From: Hanleya hanleyi | Taxonomy: Eukaryota; Mollusca; Polyplacophora; Lepidopleurida; Hanleyidae | Direction of reading: 5' to 3' | Length of the DNA stretch: 64,000 nucleotides | NCBI GenBank assembly: GCA_036873755.1 | Contig: JAVTVY010036970.1 | Span: 1-64,000 of the forward strand | Shown here: piece after piece, positions 1 to 12,700 of the stretch | Layout of the letters: each line of letters opens with the position of its first letter | How positions within the stretch are numbered: the first letter of the stretch is position 1 | Made by a program: the position numbers and the translations under genes | Notes under the pieces: generated by a model | The model's database searches: none | What the model was told of the DNA's origin: nothing | Seen by the model: the letters and a program-made list of their open reading frames with translations, nothing else

Positions 1-27
1 AATCAGAGAAGGTACACATAGACACAG

Positions 28-100
28 ATGTTTTATGTCTGTACACACATACACACGGATGGTTCTTGTCTATACATATACACACAGATGGTATGTGCCT
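28..100. repeat. Short degenerate tandem repeat
   Basis: Units of roughly 30 bp built on acacagatg followed by a T/G-rich stretch occur about three times at the left edge of the window. Simple minisatellite-like DNA with no coding signal. Confidence 0.5.
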
Positions 101-102
101 AT

Positions 103-205
103 GGTAATTCCCCTAATAATTCGATCACTGGAAGTGCAGCAGAAATGGCTTATATCTGGCAAGATTGTTCATGGCATCAGCTACAAAGTGTCACATTTGT
201 ATATA
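103..205 (+). repeat. Partial MITE-like copy (ggtaattcccc family)
   Basis: This stretch begins ggtaattcccctaataattc and continues with a sequence closely matching 44280-44382. There the same start sequence is part of a palindromic element ending in the reverse complement. Here only the left part is visible and it runs into a TA dinucleotide run. It is a truncated copy in the intron upstream of the first visible kinase exon. Confidence 0.6.
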
Positions 206-311
206 TATATATATACAGGGGGCAGACATGACAGAGGGGAAAAACTAGAAATTGATCATGAATTTCATTTTTCCCGATGTTCTGCGTGATACTGAATGAA
301 ATAAAAATAGT

Positions 312-552
312 CGGGGTCAAGGGCACAAGAGTCGGGGTCAAGGGCACAAGAGTCAGGGGTCAAGGGCACAAGAGTTGGGTCAGGGGCACAAGAGTTGGGG
401 TCAAGGACACAAGAATCGGGGGGTCAAGGGTGCAAGAGTCGGGGGGGGGGGGGGTTAAGGGTGCAAGAGTTGATGTCAAGGGCACAAGAGTCCGGCCAAG
501 GGTGCAAGAGCCGAGGTCAAGGGTGCAAGAATCAGGGTCAAGGGTGCATATA
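312..552. repeat. 21-bp minisatellite
   Basis: About a dozen degenerate copies of gggtcaagggcacaagagtc, including a run of 12 or more G at about 440. It lies in the intron just upstream of exon E1. The open frame across it only reflects the repeat period. Confidence 0.85.
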
Positions 553-662
553 ATACTTTACATTGGCTGAAATTGTTCTAAAGTACTGGAATGTGTTTCA
601 ATTGTTTGTTAGGTCTTGTTTCTTTCTTTGTCATTCACCTAAATTTGTTCTTGCCTTTTCAG

Positions 663-757
663 CCTCGTTACTGAAGGGATTGAAACACTCCAATATTGTC
701 ACACTGCATGATATCATTCATACCAAAGAGACGCTAACATTTGTTTTTGAATATGTG
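663..757 (+). CDS. CDK14: CDK14 exon E1 (N-lobe beta4-beta5 and hinge)
   Basis: The acceptor is ccttttcag and the donor gtg|gtaagt. The first two bases complete an Ala codon, so the preceding exon must end in phase 1 after the PFTAIRE helix (RE|A in the family). It encodes [13 protein letters not shown] then [24 protein letters not shown] is the stretch leading into the hinge, next to the gatekeeper residue. 95 bp, ending in phase 0. Confidence 0.93.
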
Positions 758-3700
758 GTAAGTCTAGTAATGTTTCATCGTGCATGCCTACAGCTCGACC
801 TATTAAAGTTCTCCGTGTATATTCTACTATGGTGTGAAATGTTGTTAAATGTCGTTAAATGTCATACTCATATGCTTTTTGACATCACAATTGAATTGAT
901 TGCCCCCTAGGAGTAAGCCTATACAATCACAATAATCACAAAGGAGATACACAGACGGCAGAAGTAACAATTCTTTCTCCATTCCCATTATGGAACTTTG
1001 GTTGTGGACTAAAAACAATAAATAATAAATCAAATGATAATCTTTTACAAAATGCAACTGTAAAGCCTTTATGCATACAGGTCTTTGTAATTTTTTTGAT
1101 GACATCGATGACATCGGTGTAATGATGGTGACATCGCTGTAATGTTGATGATATCGGTGTAATATTGGTGACATCGGTGTAATGTTGATGACATCGGTGC
1201 AATGTTGGTGACATCGCTGTAATGTTGGTGACATCGCTGTAATGTTGGTGACAGTGACATTACTGTAATGTTGGTGACATCATGGCAATGTTGGTGACAT
1301 CACTGTAATGTTGGCAGCATCACTGTAATGTTGGTGATATTGCGGCTATAGTGGTGACATCACTGTAATGTTGGTGACATTGGTTTAATGTTGATGACAT
1401 CGCTGCAATGTTGATGACATCTGTGTAATGTTGGTGACATCGCTCTAATGTTGGTGACATTACTGCAGTGTTGGTGACATCGCTGTAATGTTGGTGACAT
1501 CGCTGTAATGTTGGTGACATCACAGCAATGTTGGTGACATCTCTGTAATGTTGATGACATCACTGTAATGTTGGTGACATTACTGCAGTGTTGGTGAAAT
1601 TGCTGCAATGTTGGTGACACCAATGTAATGTTGGTGACATCGCTGTAATGTTGGTGACATCACAGTAATGTTGGTGACATCACTGTAATGTTGATGACAT
1701 CACTGTAATGTTGGTGATATTGCTGCAATGTTGGTGACATCACTGTAATGTTGGTGACATTGGTTCAATGTTGATGACATCGCTGCAATGTTGATGGCAT
1801 CGGTGTAATGTTGGTGACATTGCTCTAATGTTGGTGACATCGCTCTAATGTTGGTGCCATCGCTCTAATGTTGGTGACATCACTGTAATGTTGGTGACAT
1901 CGCTCTAATGTTGGTGACATCACTCTAATGTTGGTGACATTGCTGCAATGTTGGTGACATCACTGTAATGTTGGTGACATCACTGTAATGTTGGTGACAT
2001 CACTGTAATGTTGGTGATATTGCTGCAATGTTGGTGACATCACTGTAATGTTGGTGACATTGGTTTAATGTTGATATCACTGCAATGTTGGTGACATCAC
2101 TGTAATGTTGGTGACATTGGTTTAATGTTGATGATATCGCTGCAATGTTGATGACATCGGTGTAATATTGGTGACATCGCTCTAATGTTGGTGACATCGC
2201 TCTAATGTTGGTGACATCGCTGTAATGTTGGTGACATTGCTGTAATGTTGGTGACATCACTGTAATGTTGGTGACATCGCTGTAATGTTGGTGACATAGC
2301 TGTAATGTTGGTGACATCGCTGTAATGTTGGTGACATCGCTGTAATGTTGGTGACATCGCTGTAATGTTGGTGACACCGCTCTAATGTTGGTGACATCAC
2401 TGCAATGTTGGTGACATCGCTGTAATGTTGGTGACATTACTATAATGTTGGTGACATCGCTGCAATGTTGGTGACATCGCTCTAATGTTGGTGACATCGC
2501 TGTAATGTTGGTGACATAGCTGTAATGTTGGTGACATCGCTGTAATGTTGGTGACATCGCTGTAATGTTGGTGACATCGCTGTAATGTTGGTGACATAGC
2601 TGTAATGTTGGTGACATAACTGTAATGTTGGTGACATCGCTGTAATGTTGGTGACATAACTGTATTGTTGAATGTTATTTGATAGTTTCATTATCTACAT
2701 GTGAACATGCAGTCGATGTGGCCAGTTTGATATAATACATTGTTAGTTGTTATATGACGCTCACCTATCCTTTAATATCATTTCAGTGCTCAGATCTAAG
2801 TCAGTATTTAGAGAAGCATACAGGAGGACTGAATCCATTCAATGTAAAGGTGAGAGACCTCATACCCTACTTTTACTCAGTGGACATATCTTGTTCTTGG
2901 CAGATCAATAGACCCATTTTGTCGGTGATTATAAAGTGAGTAATCTCCCCTAAATAGATTAACGTAAACGTATAAGTGATGTCATGAAGTGCTTGAATCA
3001 AGAGGCACATATTGGCAGGTCAATAGACTACTTTGGCACATCAACGAATGCACATTCCAGGTCGCCTGATGATCGTGGATGATTTGACTGGTGTACGTTG
3101 GCCGTGTACTGTAACCAAGGTGACAGGTGTACATTGATCATGCACTGTAACTGAGATGACAGGTGTACGTTGACCATGCACTGTTACCGAGGTGGCAGGT
3201 GTACGTTGAACATGCACTGTAAATGAGGTGATAAGTGTACGTTGACCATGCACTGTAACTGGGGTAACAAGTGTACATTGACCATGCACTGTAACAGAGG
3301 TGACAGGTATACATTGACCATGCACTGTAACTGAGGTGATGGGTGTACATTGCCCATGCACTGTTACTGAGGTGATGGGTGTACATTGCCCATGCACTGT
3401 TACTAAGGTGACAGGTGTACATTGACCATGCACTGTAACCGAGGTGACAGGTACACATTGACCATGCATTATAACCGAGGTGACAGGTATACATTGACCA
3501 TGCACTGGAACTGAGGTGACAGGTATACATTGACCATGCACTGTTACGGAGGTAACAGGTATATGTTGACCATGCACTGTAACTGAGGTGACAGGTACAC
3601 ATTGACCATGCATTATAACCGAGGTGACAGGTATACATTGACCATGCACTGTAGCCGAGGTGACAGGTATACATTGACCATGCACTGTAACCGAGGTGAC

Positions 3701-6700
3701 AGGTATATGTTGACCATGCACTGTAACTGAGGTGACAGGTGTACGTTGACCATGCACTGTAACCGAGGTGACCGGTAAACATTGACCATGCCCTGTTACT
3801 GAGATGACCGGTGTACATTGATCATGCACTGTAACTGATGTGACTGGTGTACATTGACCATGCACTGTAACTGATGTGACGGGTATATATTGGCCATGCA
3901 CTATAACTGAGATGACAGGTATACATTGATCATGCACTGTTGCGGAGTTGACAGGTGTATATTGACAATGCACTGAACTGAGGTGACCGGTATACATTGT
4001 CCATGCACTGTAGCCGAGGTGACAGGTATACATTGACCGTACACTGTTACCAAGGTGACACGTGTATGCTGGCCATGCACTGTTACCGAATGATACACTA
4101 CACTAGCTCTTCAGAAGATGCCATCTCCGTAAAGGACCCCTGGATGAGTATTGATGGCCATTCCTATATGTCCAATCATAATTGCTATATTATCTAGACA
4201 TTTGGCAGTCTAAGTTCCAACTTCTTCAACTCCTTTGCGGGTTGGCGATCAGAGATACAAACAGCAATACCATTGGCTGATATGAGCTAGGTCACATGAC
4301 TCTTCACACTCAAGAATAATGTATTAATATGTTTATTTTACGCCCAGAGGCATTGTGGCAGCACAAATCTTGTGGTTTGAGAAAGTTCTCAATGGACAAA
4401 AAAGAACCTTATTTAATGTTGAGGTCAAAGGTCAAGGTAACTTAAGCTCAAAAAAAAAAAAAAAATGGAAAATTGTGTTGTTCCTAAATTCGGTTGAGGG
4501 AAGTGGATTTTTTTTCAAATTTCCCTTCTGCCTCAAAGTCATGGCAAGCAAGAAGCCTATTGGTTTTCAGGAATCTCTGCCCGTCTGCTCGTCCGTCTGT
4601 CTGTTCTCCAATTCTATGATGTGGAGCAGATTGTGATCAAAGCTAGGAGAAAAGAAAATCTCTCAGTTTTGGGACCAAAAGTTGAGGGCATACGAAATCC
4701 CACAGGCTCTTATTCATCATATGACTGTGTGCCTACATGCATGACATGTGACAGAGCCGTCACAATACCATCTTCTGTGGTGCTGCTTCTACACGTACAA
4801 ATAGCAAATGTATACTGTGGAAGATACACAGTAGGTTCTATATTAACAGTTTGGGGAAATGAGGGCTTTCCAATTTTGGAGGTAAAAAGTTGTTTCTCTT
4901 GAATAACTTTTAAAATGTAAACAAATTTTCATTTTTTTTGTCAATGGCGCATAAATTTATTGTTTTTCACACTGGTTTACGTGCTTTGAAGAAATTGTTT
5001 CGCATCTACTTCAGGAGATAGAAAACGGATTAATGTTTTTTTTCAAATTGCCATTTTAACATGTTCAAACAAGTTAAATCCTATCAATGGCAAAAGATGT
5101 TAACATGTGTAACTATATATCAATTTATATGCCATTTAGAAAAAAAAAATGCTAGTTTGTTAATATTTTTCTAAGTTATTCAAGAAAAATGACTTTTTGA
5201 CCTCCAAAATTGGAGAGCCCTCATTTCCCTGGCCTGATTAACATTGATTCATACATCTGTCCAAGTTAAAGTTAACTTTGTCAAAGTTGTCATTGTACTA
5301 GAACAATGCAATAACAGTTAACTTTGTTTTGTGTTTTACAGTTATTTTTGTTCCAGTTATTAAGAGGCCTGGCCTATATACACAGGTTTAGAATATTACA
5401 CAGGTGGGTGTGACTGCCATTTCTATAGTAACCTATGATTGACAGATCAGATATGATAGTCATATAGATGAAAATATATCAGTTGTATTATTCCTTCAAT
5501 GACTGTCAGATATGGAGCTGTAATTTGAGGTCTTCCCCGAAGCCGCTGAATAGCTGTCTCTTGGGAATCTCTATAGATTTGAACGGTCCCCACCATCTCG
5601 ACGAGAAGGTTCACAATGATATTCAATGATCTTGTACTTCGAATGATTGCACATTTCAGCGAGTTCCAGCATCTCACTAACTTACTCTCCGCACACAAAA
5701 TACTATATTCATTTCAATTACATCACATTATTAAATTAAAGCTAAAGCAAAGAATTGCTTTGTCAGAATGTTTGTAGATTACAGCGTAATATACTATATA
5801 GATGACATGTTTATTTTCTGACCATTTTTTTGTTGTTCTTTTCAGAGATCTTAAACCTCAGAATTTACTTATTAGTGATGTAGGAGAATTGAAATTAGCT
5901 GATTTTGGTAAGTCCGCTATTCAATCGTGTATCAAATCTGTAAGGACCGATACACTGGCTTGGTTAATTACCCAAACGAGTTCTGGATATAAGTAGATCA
6001 AGGGGTTTCCTCTAAATAAACCAGACCAATGAATGCGCTACTGACTAAGCTAGTTGATTAGGCCAATCCGCTGCGAGGTATGAGATGTGACAGGTTTGAA
6101 TTTCATCACGGCCCAAACTGCTTTGATGTCAAGCTGAAATCGACGTCAGACATCATGAAAAACGGTCCATACAGACCCACCTGGAACCTACACTACATGT
6201 AATACTAAACCATAAAAATTAATCACTGTACTGTTGTCCACTTCAAAACATATACAACAATGGATTTTTGTAGAAATTACAAGGCATCATGGGACTTCTT
6301 CCAGTTTTGTAGTTGCCTCGCCACAATTGAAACATATTGACATGACAGTAATTTCATTTCGATTGCAGGGCTCCCACCAGCCCTATTTTTCCCTATATTT
6401 TCTGCTCCCCCCTATTTTTCCCTATATTTTCTCAAATTTGACCGATTTTGCCCTATTATTCCTATATTTTCAGGATTATTCGTGCTTTTTGCGCAGCTCT
6501 GACCTTGTATTTATTGTGGTATATATATATACGAATAGTTGGCTTATTTAAACCCTCCAAAATAACAATGCCACCAAGTCGGAATGGTCCAAACTAAATT
6601 GTACTGTGTTTTTTCTTTGCTACCTTGTCCCACTGATGAGTACAGGTTGTTTTTGGATAAAAACACTGATCTTATGAGATTGTAATTAATAAGTAATTAT

Positions 6701-9700
6701 CCCTATTGCTGACTGAAATGCCCTGTTTTCTGGATTTTGCTCTATATTTGCCCTATATTTTGGTCATTATATCCCTATATTGCCCTATATTGTGGTCAAT
6801 ATGTCCCTATATTTTGCCCTATATTTTGGCTATGGGTCAGTGGGAGCCCTGCGATTGTTTATGTCATGCAAATGCACATCCTCGTGAGCCAGTGTATCAA
6901 TAGATAGGTTACGATCGATACATTGGCTTGGATAGTTATCGATAGCAGTTCTGGATGTAAATAGCTCCAGGGGTTTCCAGTAAACTGAACCAATCACAGG
7001 CCTTGTACGGTCATTAAAAATCCTTGAAAAGTCATGGAATTGACAATTGTTTTCCAGGCCTTGAAAAGTCATGGAATTTCGTATCAAGTCATTGAATTTT
7101 GTTAGAGGTCATGGAAAAACAAACTGAAACTTGAAAATGTCCGCCAGTCAATGTCAATATTTCTCTGTATTTTTTTTCCTCGAAAACGTGATTTTCACGG
7201 ACCCGCGAACTTCGTTTTGTCGAATGTCGCGTGTTGTCTGAAATTGCCAGAATCTTACATCAGGGGAGATAACTGGTCTTGAAATTCCCCTAAACTCCCA
7301 GGATGCATTTGTGAGGAAAATGGCGCGCAGATCCTGAAGAATGACGGAAAACGGAAAACGCGACCGTGTGAAACAATGCCTGGAAAGTGTTCCTTTCGAC
7401 CATCGTGGCCGTGTAACGATAATTATTGGCAGTGGCTCGAACGTGGGAAGACCCCTGGCGAGGCCGGCTGCAAGGTTTGCCGGAAAAGCTTTGATATTTC
7501 TAACATGGGCGAGGCACCGAAAAAGCCACATGGGCAGCAAGAAGCATGCGGTTGCAATGCAGAACGTATCTATGACGTTGTCAGTATTCAAGAGAATCAC
7601 TACAACCACTGATAAAGATGACAGTGTAGCAACGCCTACCTCTTCCTCTAGTGCAAGTGGCACTTCGACAGGTGAAGTGAAATTCCTTTTAATAATAATA
7701 TATGCACGATGTCAACGAAGCCGTGTCAACAGCCAGGGGAGGTAATTCGTGTTAGTAAAATTTGTAAAACTTTAAAGGGAAGCTACTCTTAAGTGGAATT
7801 ACTCAGAAAAAGTAGAAATTCACATGGAACTAGACATTGTGGGTACAATGTCACAGTCTTTCCTTGACGTCTCCCATAGGTATTATTTCGCTGTATCGTG
7901 ATGTGGCATATACTAAACATTTTCCGGAAAGTTTAATTTGTCAAGATTGCGAGAGCCTTAGATCGAGTGTGAACTTTCATCGTTATGGGCCGTTATCCAA
8001 ACAATTGCTAAAAGATAATCTATTGAAAGTCTATGGTTTTCTGTATGAGTCCGCTCTATCTGGGCACTGAATTTATGTCTCTCAATACTTATTCGTCGCG
8101 TACATCAACATACTTCAAACAGCATGCTAATTGGGGGCGGAAATTGTATGCCTGCCTGCAACAATGCGAATGCATTCTTACTGTCAATTCCAAACACATA
8201 TAGATATTCCCTCAATCAAAATTGATGACCTGTACCAGAAACTTCAGCCACGAATCGTGTGAAACAAACAACAACGAGATGCAATTGCAGAGATGCCGGT
8301 GAACTTACATCATGTGGCGCGCAATTTTAGTCGACTGGGTATTGTTCTTAAATTAGTAAACGAATGCCTACCTTGTTTGCACAGTTCATTCGTACTTCAT
8401 CTGGGAACATTCCACGTAAACGGCGACATCGAATATTCCCTCGTTTTAGGGACTTTAATCCTAAATGTAGACACCTAAATGCCATAATGCCATCCCTGCC
8501 CAGTTTTCTTGGAAATCAGCAATTTTTCTACGCTCGCCGTGAAAGGAACACTCGCGCGTATTTGAGGGACAGACGTGCGCACTTCCGGTGAACCAAATTA
8601 TTCACCTTGTTTGTTTCCGAATACCAGGATCGCTAAGCCTCTGTCTATGCTGTATTATGTCAAACTAACGGCTTTCTCTTAACTGTTCAAGTTTTCGACA
8701 ATTACTGTTCCTGGTACGGAGTCATTGTCAACGAAAGAACACAGTATTGGAAGTAAGTGGCAGCAAATTACAAGTTCGTAACTATTGCGGTTCAAGAGAT
8801 AAAAGGTTTACAAAATTGAGCCGGCCCCGTCATGTAACACGACGTTTATTTAATTGTGAACATTGGATGCCTCGAGTGTTACAGCCGAATCGCTATAGCG
8901 AAATTGACAACACCCATTGAATAGATGAAATCAACATATGACCATTTAACGGCTTAATAGTTCGGGAAATTTGAATTTTTAATATCTCTGAACCTATCAA
9001 AGCTATATTCTTCAAATTTCAAAGGCAAATACATATATATATTCCCTCACTCATGCCTAAAAATAATGATGATTGGATGCATACTTTTCGCAAAACTTGA
9101 ATACATCGTAAATTTCAGAAATTGCTAATTATCTCCCAATCTTTCTGGTATCTTTTTATGGGTTCTACTGATGGTCTGTTACATCGTGTAATGACCTACA
9201 TTCATGTGCAAATTTCAACTTGAAATTTCCAACAGTTTTCCAGTTACGGCACTGTAGTCGCAAAACTATCCGTGGCCATAGCTCAAAAACTAAGGTCAAG
9301 GTCATCTTGAAAATTCGGTGACGTCATACCTGTATTATGGGGTACAAATGTGTTAAATTACAGATTCCTGCAAGTTGTAGTTTTCGAGAAAATTACATGC
9401 AACGCTTTTTACATTTTGTAATATTCAAGGTCAAGGTCATATCGGATGGTTTTATAATTAGCGCCAAAAGAAAGTCAATATTGTACTCAATATTGCGTCA
9501 TTGTTTTGTGACTGTCAGTGTGTTAGTTTTCCAGTAAATGGAAGCTGTATTTTCGATATTCGGATGCTTATCACTTGAAAGATCAAGGTCAAGGCCGAGT
9601 TCTGATACAAGTGCTGACCTTCTGACGTCAGGTAGGTCACGTGACCTTATTTTCAGGCTGATCGCATTGGCCGTTCAAGATTCGACCACCAAACTTTGCA

Positions 9701-12700
9701 CTCATATAGCGACGCTTCTGGAGGTCAAAGGTCAAATTTAAGGTCACATCCTTTTCGGTCATTAAAGTGTTCATTAATATTAGGAGTATCAATGCCGTAG
9801 CTTATTTCCTTATAAATAATGGGTTTTGAAAAACATTAAAAGGGAGATAACTATTTCTTCTTGTTACGTAACAATTCAAAAATATAACTACAGCATGGCC
9901 ATATTTAACACTTAGCAACCATCAACTTTCCTTTAGATATGTTCTTTATTTTTGGCTGTACACAGACGACACGAAAAACAGCACCAGGGGAGAGAACTCT
10001 AAAACCGCTTCCGTGACCTACTTATTTTATTGGTTATTTTGTTGGGTGTATCTGCAAACTTTCACATTTCAAATTTCAGCTGCATGGCCTTATGCGTTTG
10101 GTCAGTATTCACAAAATGGTGTTTTTATCAAAAAAGCCCATAGCGCAATAGGTCAAGGTCAAGGTCAAAATTGAACACCTGTACCAGAAACTTCAGCCCG
10201 GTATCTACAAATGTCCCAAATATCTAAGCTGTATATGAAACCGTTTAGCCGTTATCGCGAAAACAGAATAATAATAATAATCCGTAGAATAACAAAAGGT
10301 CTATCCATTGGAAATGGAAAGACCTAATAATATAATAAAGAGAATCAAGACGGCAATAAATCTGTTTTATCAATATTGTTAATGGGGTCTGATTAAATAA
10401 AAATAATTTCTAAATAGTAAAATGAAAACTGATGCACTGATGGAAGATTCTGGCAATTTCACAGACGACATTCGACTAAATGAAGTTCGCGGGTCCGGGA
10501 AAATAACGTTTTTGGTAAAACAAATACAGTAAAAGGTCATGGAAAAGTCATGGAATTTGTCAAAAAAAGTCATGGAAAGTCATAGAATTTCATAACCCTG
10601 AAAGAGTAAGAACCCTGAATCAGTAAGCACGCTAAAGCAGCTCATCAGGCCAATCTGCAGTGAGGTTTGAGTTTTGACTGGTTTGAATTTCATCGCCGGC
10701 GATTTTTTTGATTTTTTTTTTTTTTTTTTTTTACACAATGACACAGCCGAGGGTGAATACATTCAACGCTCTCTACCTTTGAAGTTAGGCTGAAATCATC
10801 ATCGAGTGTCAAAGCGAAAACTGCAGGCTTCAGATATTGACACGCTAATTCAAAACAACCACTGGAGATGAAATGTTCGAGATTGTATAATAGACACAAC
10901 GACTCGAGAACTCATCCGAATCACCAAAAAGGTGTGCGAGGATTTAGGGATTACCTGTTCCCAGCTCATGCATTTGTATAAACCGATTAAGAATTCTCTT
11001 TCTGAAAGAAGTTCCCTGATGTTATCCATCACAAGTCTTGAGAAATGTGTAAAAAATAAATTCTTCTGTAATTTTATGTATATTATGAAGAGAAAGAATG
11101 TTAACCAGTAATTATGTGTAACTGTTTGTATTTCAGGGCTGGCCCGTGCTAAGTCAGTACCTAGTCACACATATTCACACGAGGTCGTCACTTTATGGTA
11201 TCGACCTCCAGACGTCCTACTGGGCTCCACAAACTACTCCACCTCACTAGATATGTGGTGAGTACATTCAACCCTTCCTCCCACACAAACCACTCCACCT
11301 CACTAGATATGTGGTTAGTACATTCAGCCCTTCCCCCCACACAAACTACTCCACCTCACTATTTATGTGGTGAGTACATTCAACATTCCCTCCACAAAAA
11401 CTATTCCACCTCACTAGATTTGTGGTGAGTACATTCAACCCTTCCCCCACACAAATTACTTCACCTCACTAGATATGTGGTGAATACATTCAACCCTCTC
11501 TCCACACAAACTACTCCACCTCACTAGATATGTGGTGAGTACATTCAACCCTCCCCCCACACAAACAACTCCACCTCACTAGATTTGTGATGAGTACATT
11601 CAACCCTCACTCCAAACAAACTACTCCACTTTACTAGACATGTTTTAAGTACATTCAACCCTCCCCCCACACAAACTACTCCACCTCACCAGATATGTGG
11701 TGAGTACATTCAACCCTTCCCCGAAACTCAACTACTTCCCCTCACTAGATATGTGGTGAATACATTCAACCCTCCCCCACACAACTACTCCACCTCACCA
11801 GATATTGGTGAGTACATTCAACTCGCCCATCATACAAACTACTTCACCTCACTAGATACGTGGTGAGTACATTCAACCCTCCCCCCACACAAACAACTCC
11901 ACCTCACTAGATTTTGTGGTGAATACATTCAACCCTCACTCCAAACAAACTACTCCACCTCACTAGACCTGTTTTGAGTACATTCAACCCTCCCCCCACA
12001 CAAACTACTCCACCTCACTAGATATGTGGTGAGTACATTCAACCCTCCCTCCACACAAACTACTTCACCTCATTAGATATGTGGTGAGTACATTCAACCC
12101 TCCCCCACACAAACCACTCCACCTCACTAGATGTGTGGTGAGTACATTCAATCCTTCCTCCCATACAAACCACTCCACCTCACTAGATATGTGGTTAGTA
12201 CATTCAACCCTTCCCCCCACACAAACTACGCCACCTCACTATTTATGTGGTGAGTACATTCAACATTCCCTCCACAAAAACAACTCTGCCTCACTAGATT
12301 TGTGGTGAGTACATTCACCCCTCCCTCCCTCCACACAAACTACTCCACCTTACTAGATATGTGGTGAGTACTACTCCATCTCACTACATTCAATCCTCCC
12401 TCCACACAAACTACTCCACCTCACTAGATATGTGGTGAGTTCATTCAACTCTCCCCCAATACAAACTACTCCACTTCACTAGATTTGTGGTGAGTACATT
12501 CAACCCTTCCTCCCTCCACACAAACTACTCCACCTTACTAGATATGTGGTGAGTACTACTCCACCTCACTACATTCAACCCTCCCACCACACAAACTACT
12601 CCACCTCACTAGATATGTGGTGAGTACATTCAACTCTCCCCCAATACAAACTACTCCACTTCACTAGATATGAGGTGAGTACATTCATCCCACACAAAAT

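Larger units (their letters stand above)
6997..10600. mobile_element. Degenerate hAT-like transposon (about 3.6 kb)
   Basis: The left end starts CAGGCCTTGTACGG and carries repeated ccttgaaaagtcatggaatt. The right end is the inverted counterpart and closes with cataaccctg. CAGG...CCTG ends with subterminal gtcatggaa repeats fit hAT ends. I see no clear target duplication. It carries a zinc-finger fragment (7341-7670) and AT-rich decayed sequence with many aaggtcaaggtc motifs (9288-10170), perhaps from a further nested insertion. It lies inside the E4-E5 intron. Confidence 0.7.

Noticed and set aside
2000..2617. 205-codon minus-strand frame (MSPTLQ...HQHYSDVTN repeats)
   Set aside because: Pure product of the 20-bp array. 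Three units equal 60 bp, so frames stay open. No flanking gene structure.
1095..2668. Splice-junction origin for the 20-bp array (as for the E5 array)
   Set aside because: The unit does not match the E1 donor or the E2 acceptor. The same test failed for the 36-, 44-, 62-, 41- and 26-bp arrays.
3041..4033. 330-codon minus-strand frame ([12 protein letters not shown] repeats)
   Set aside because: The 36-bp intronic minisatellite is open in several frames because its period is a multiple of 3. No start context or homology.
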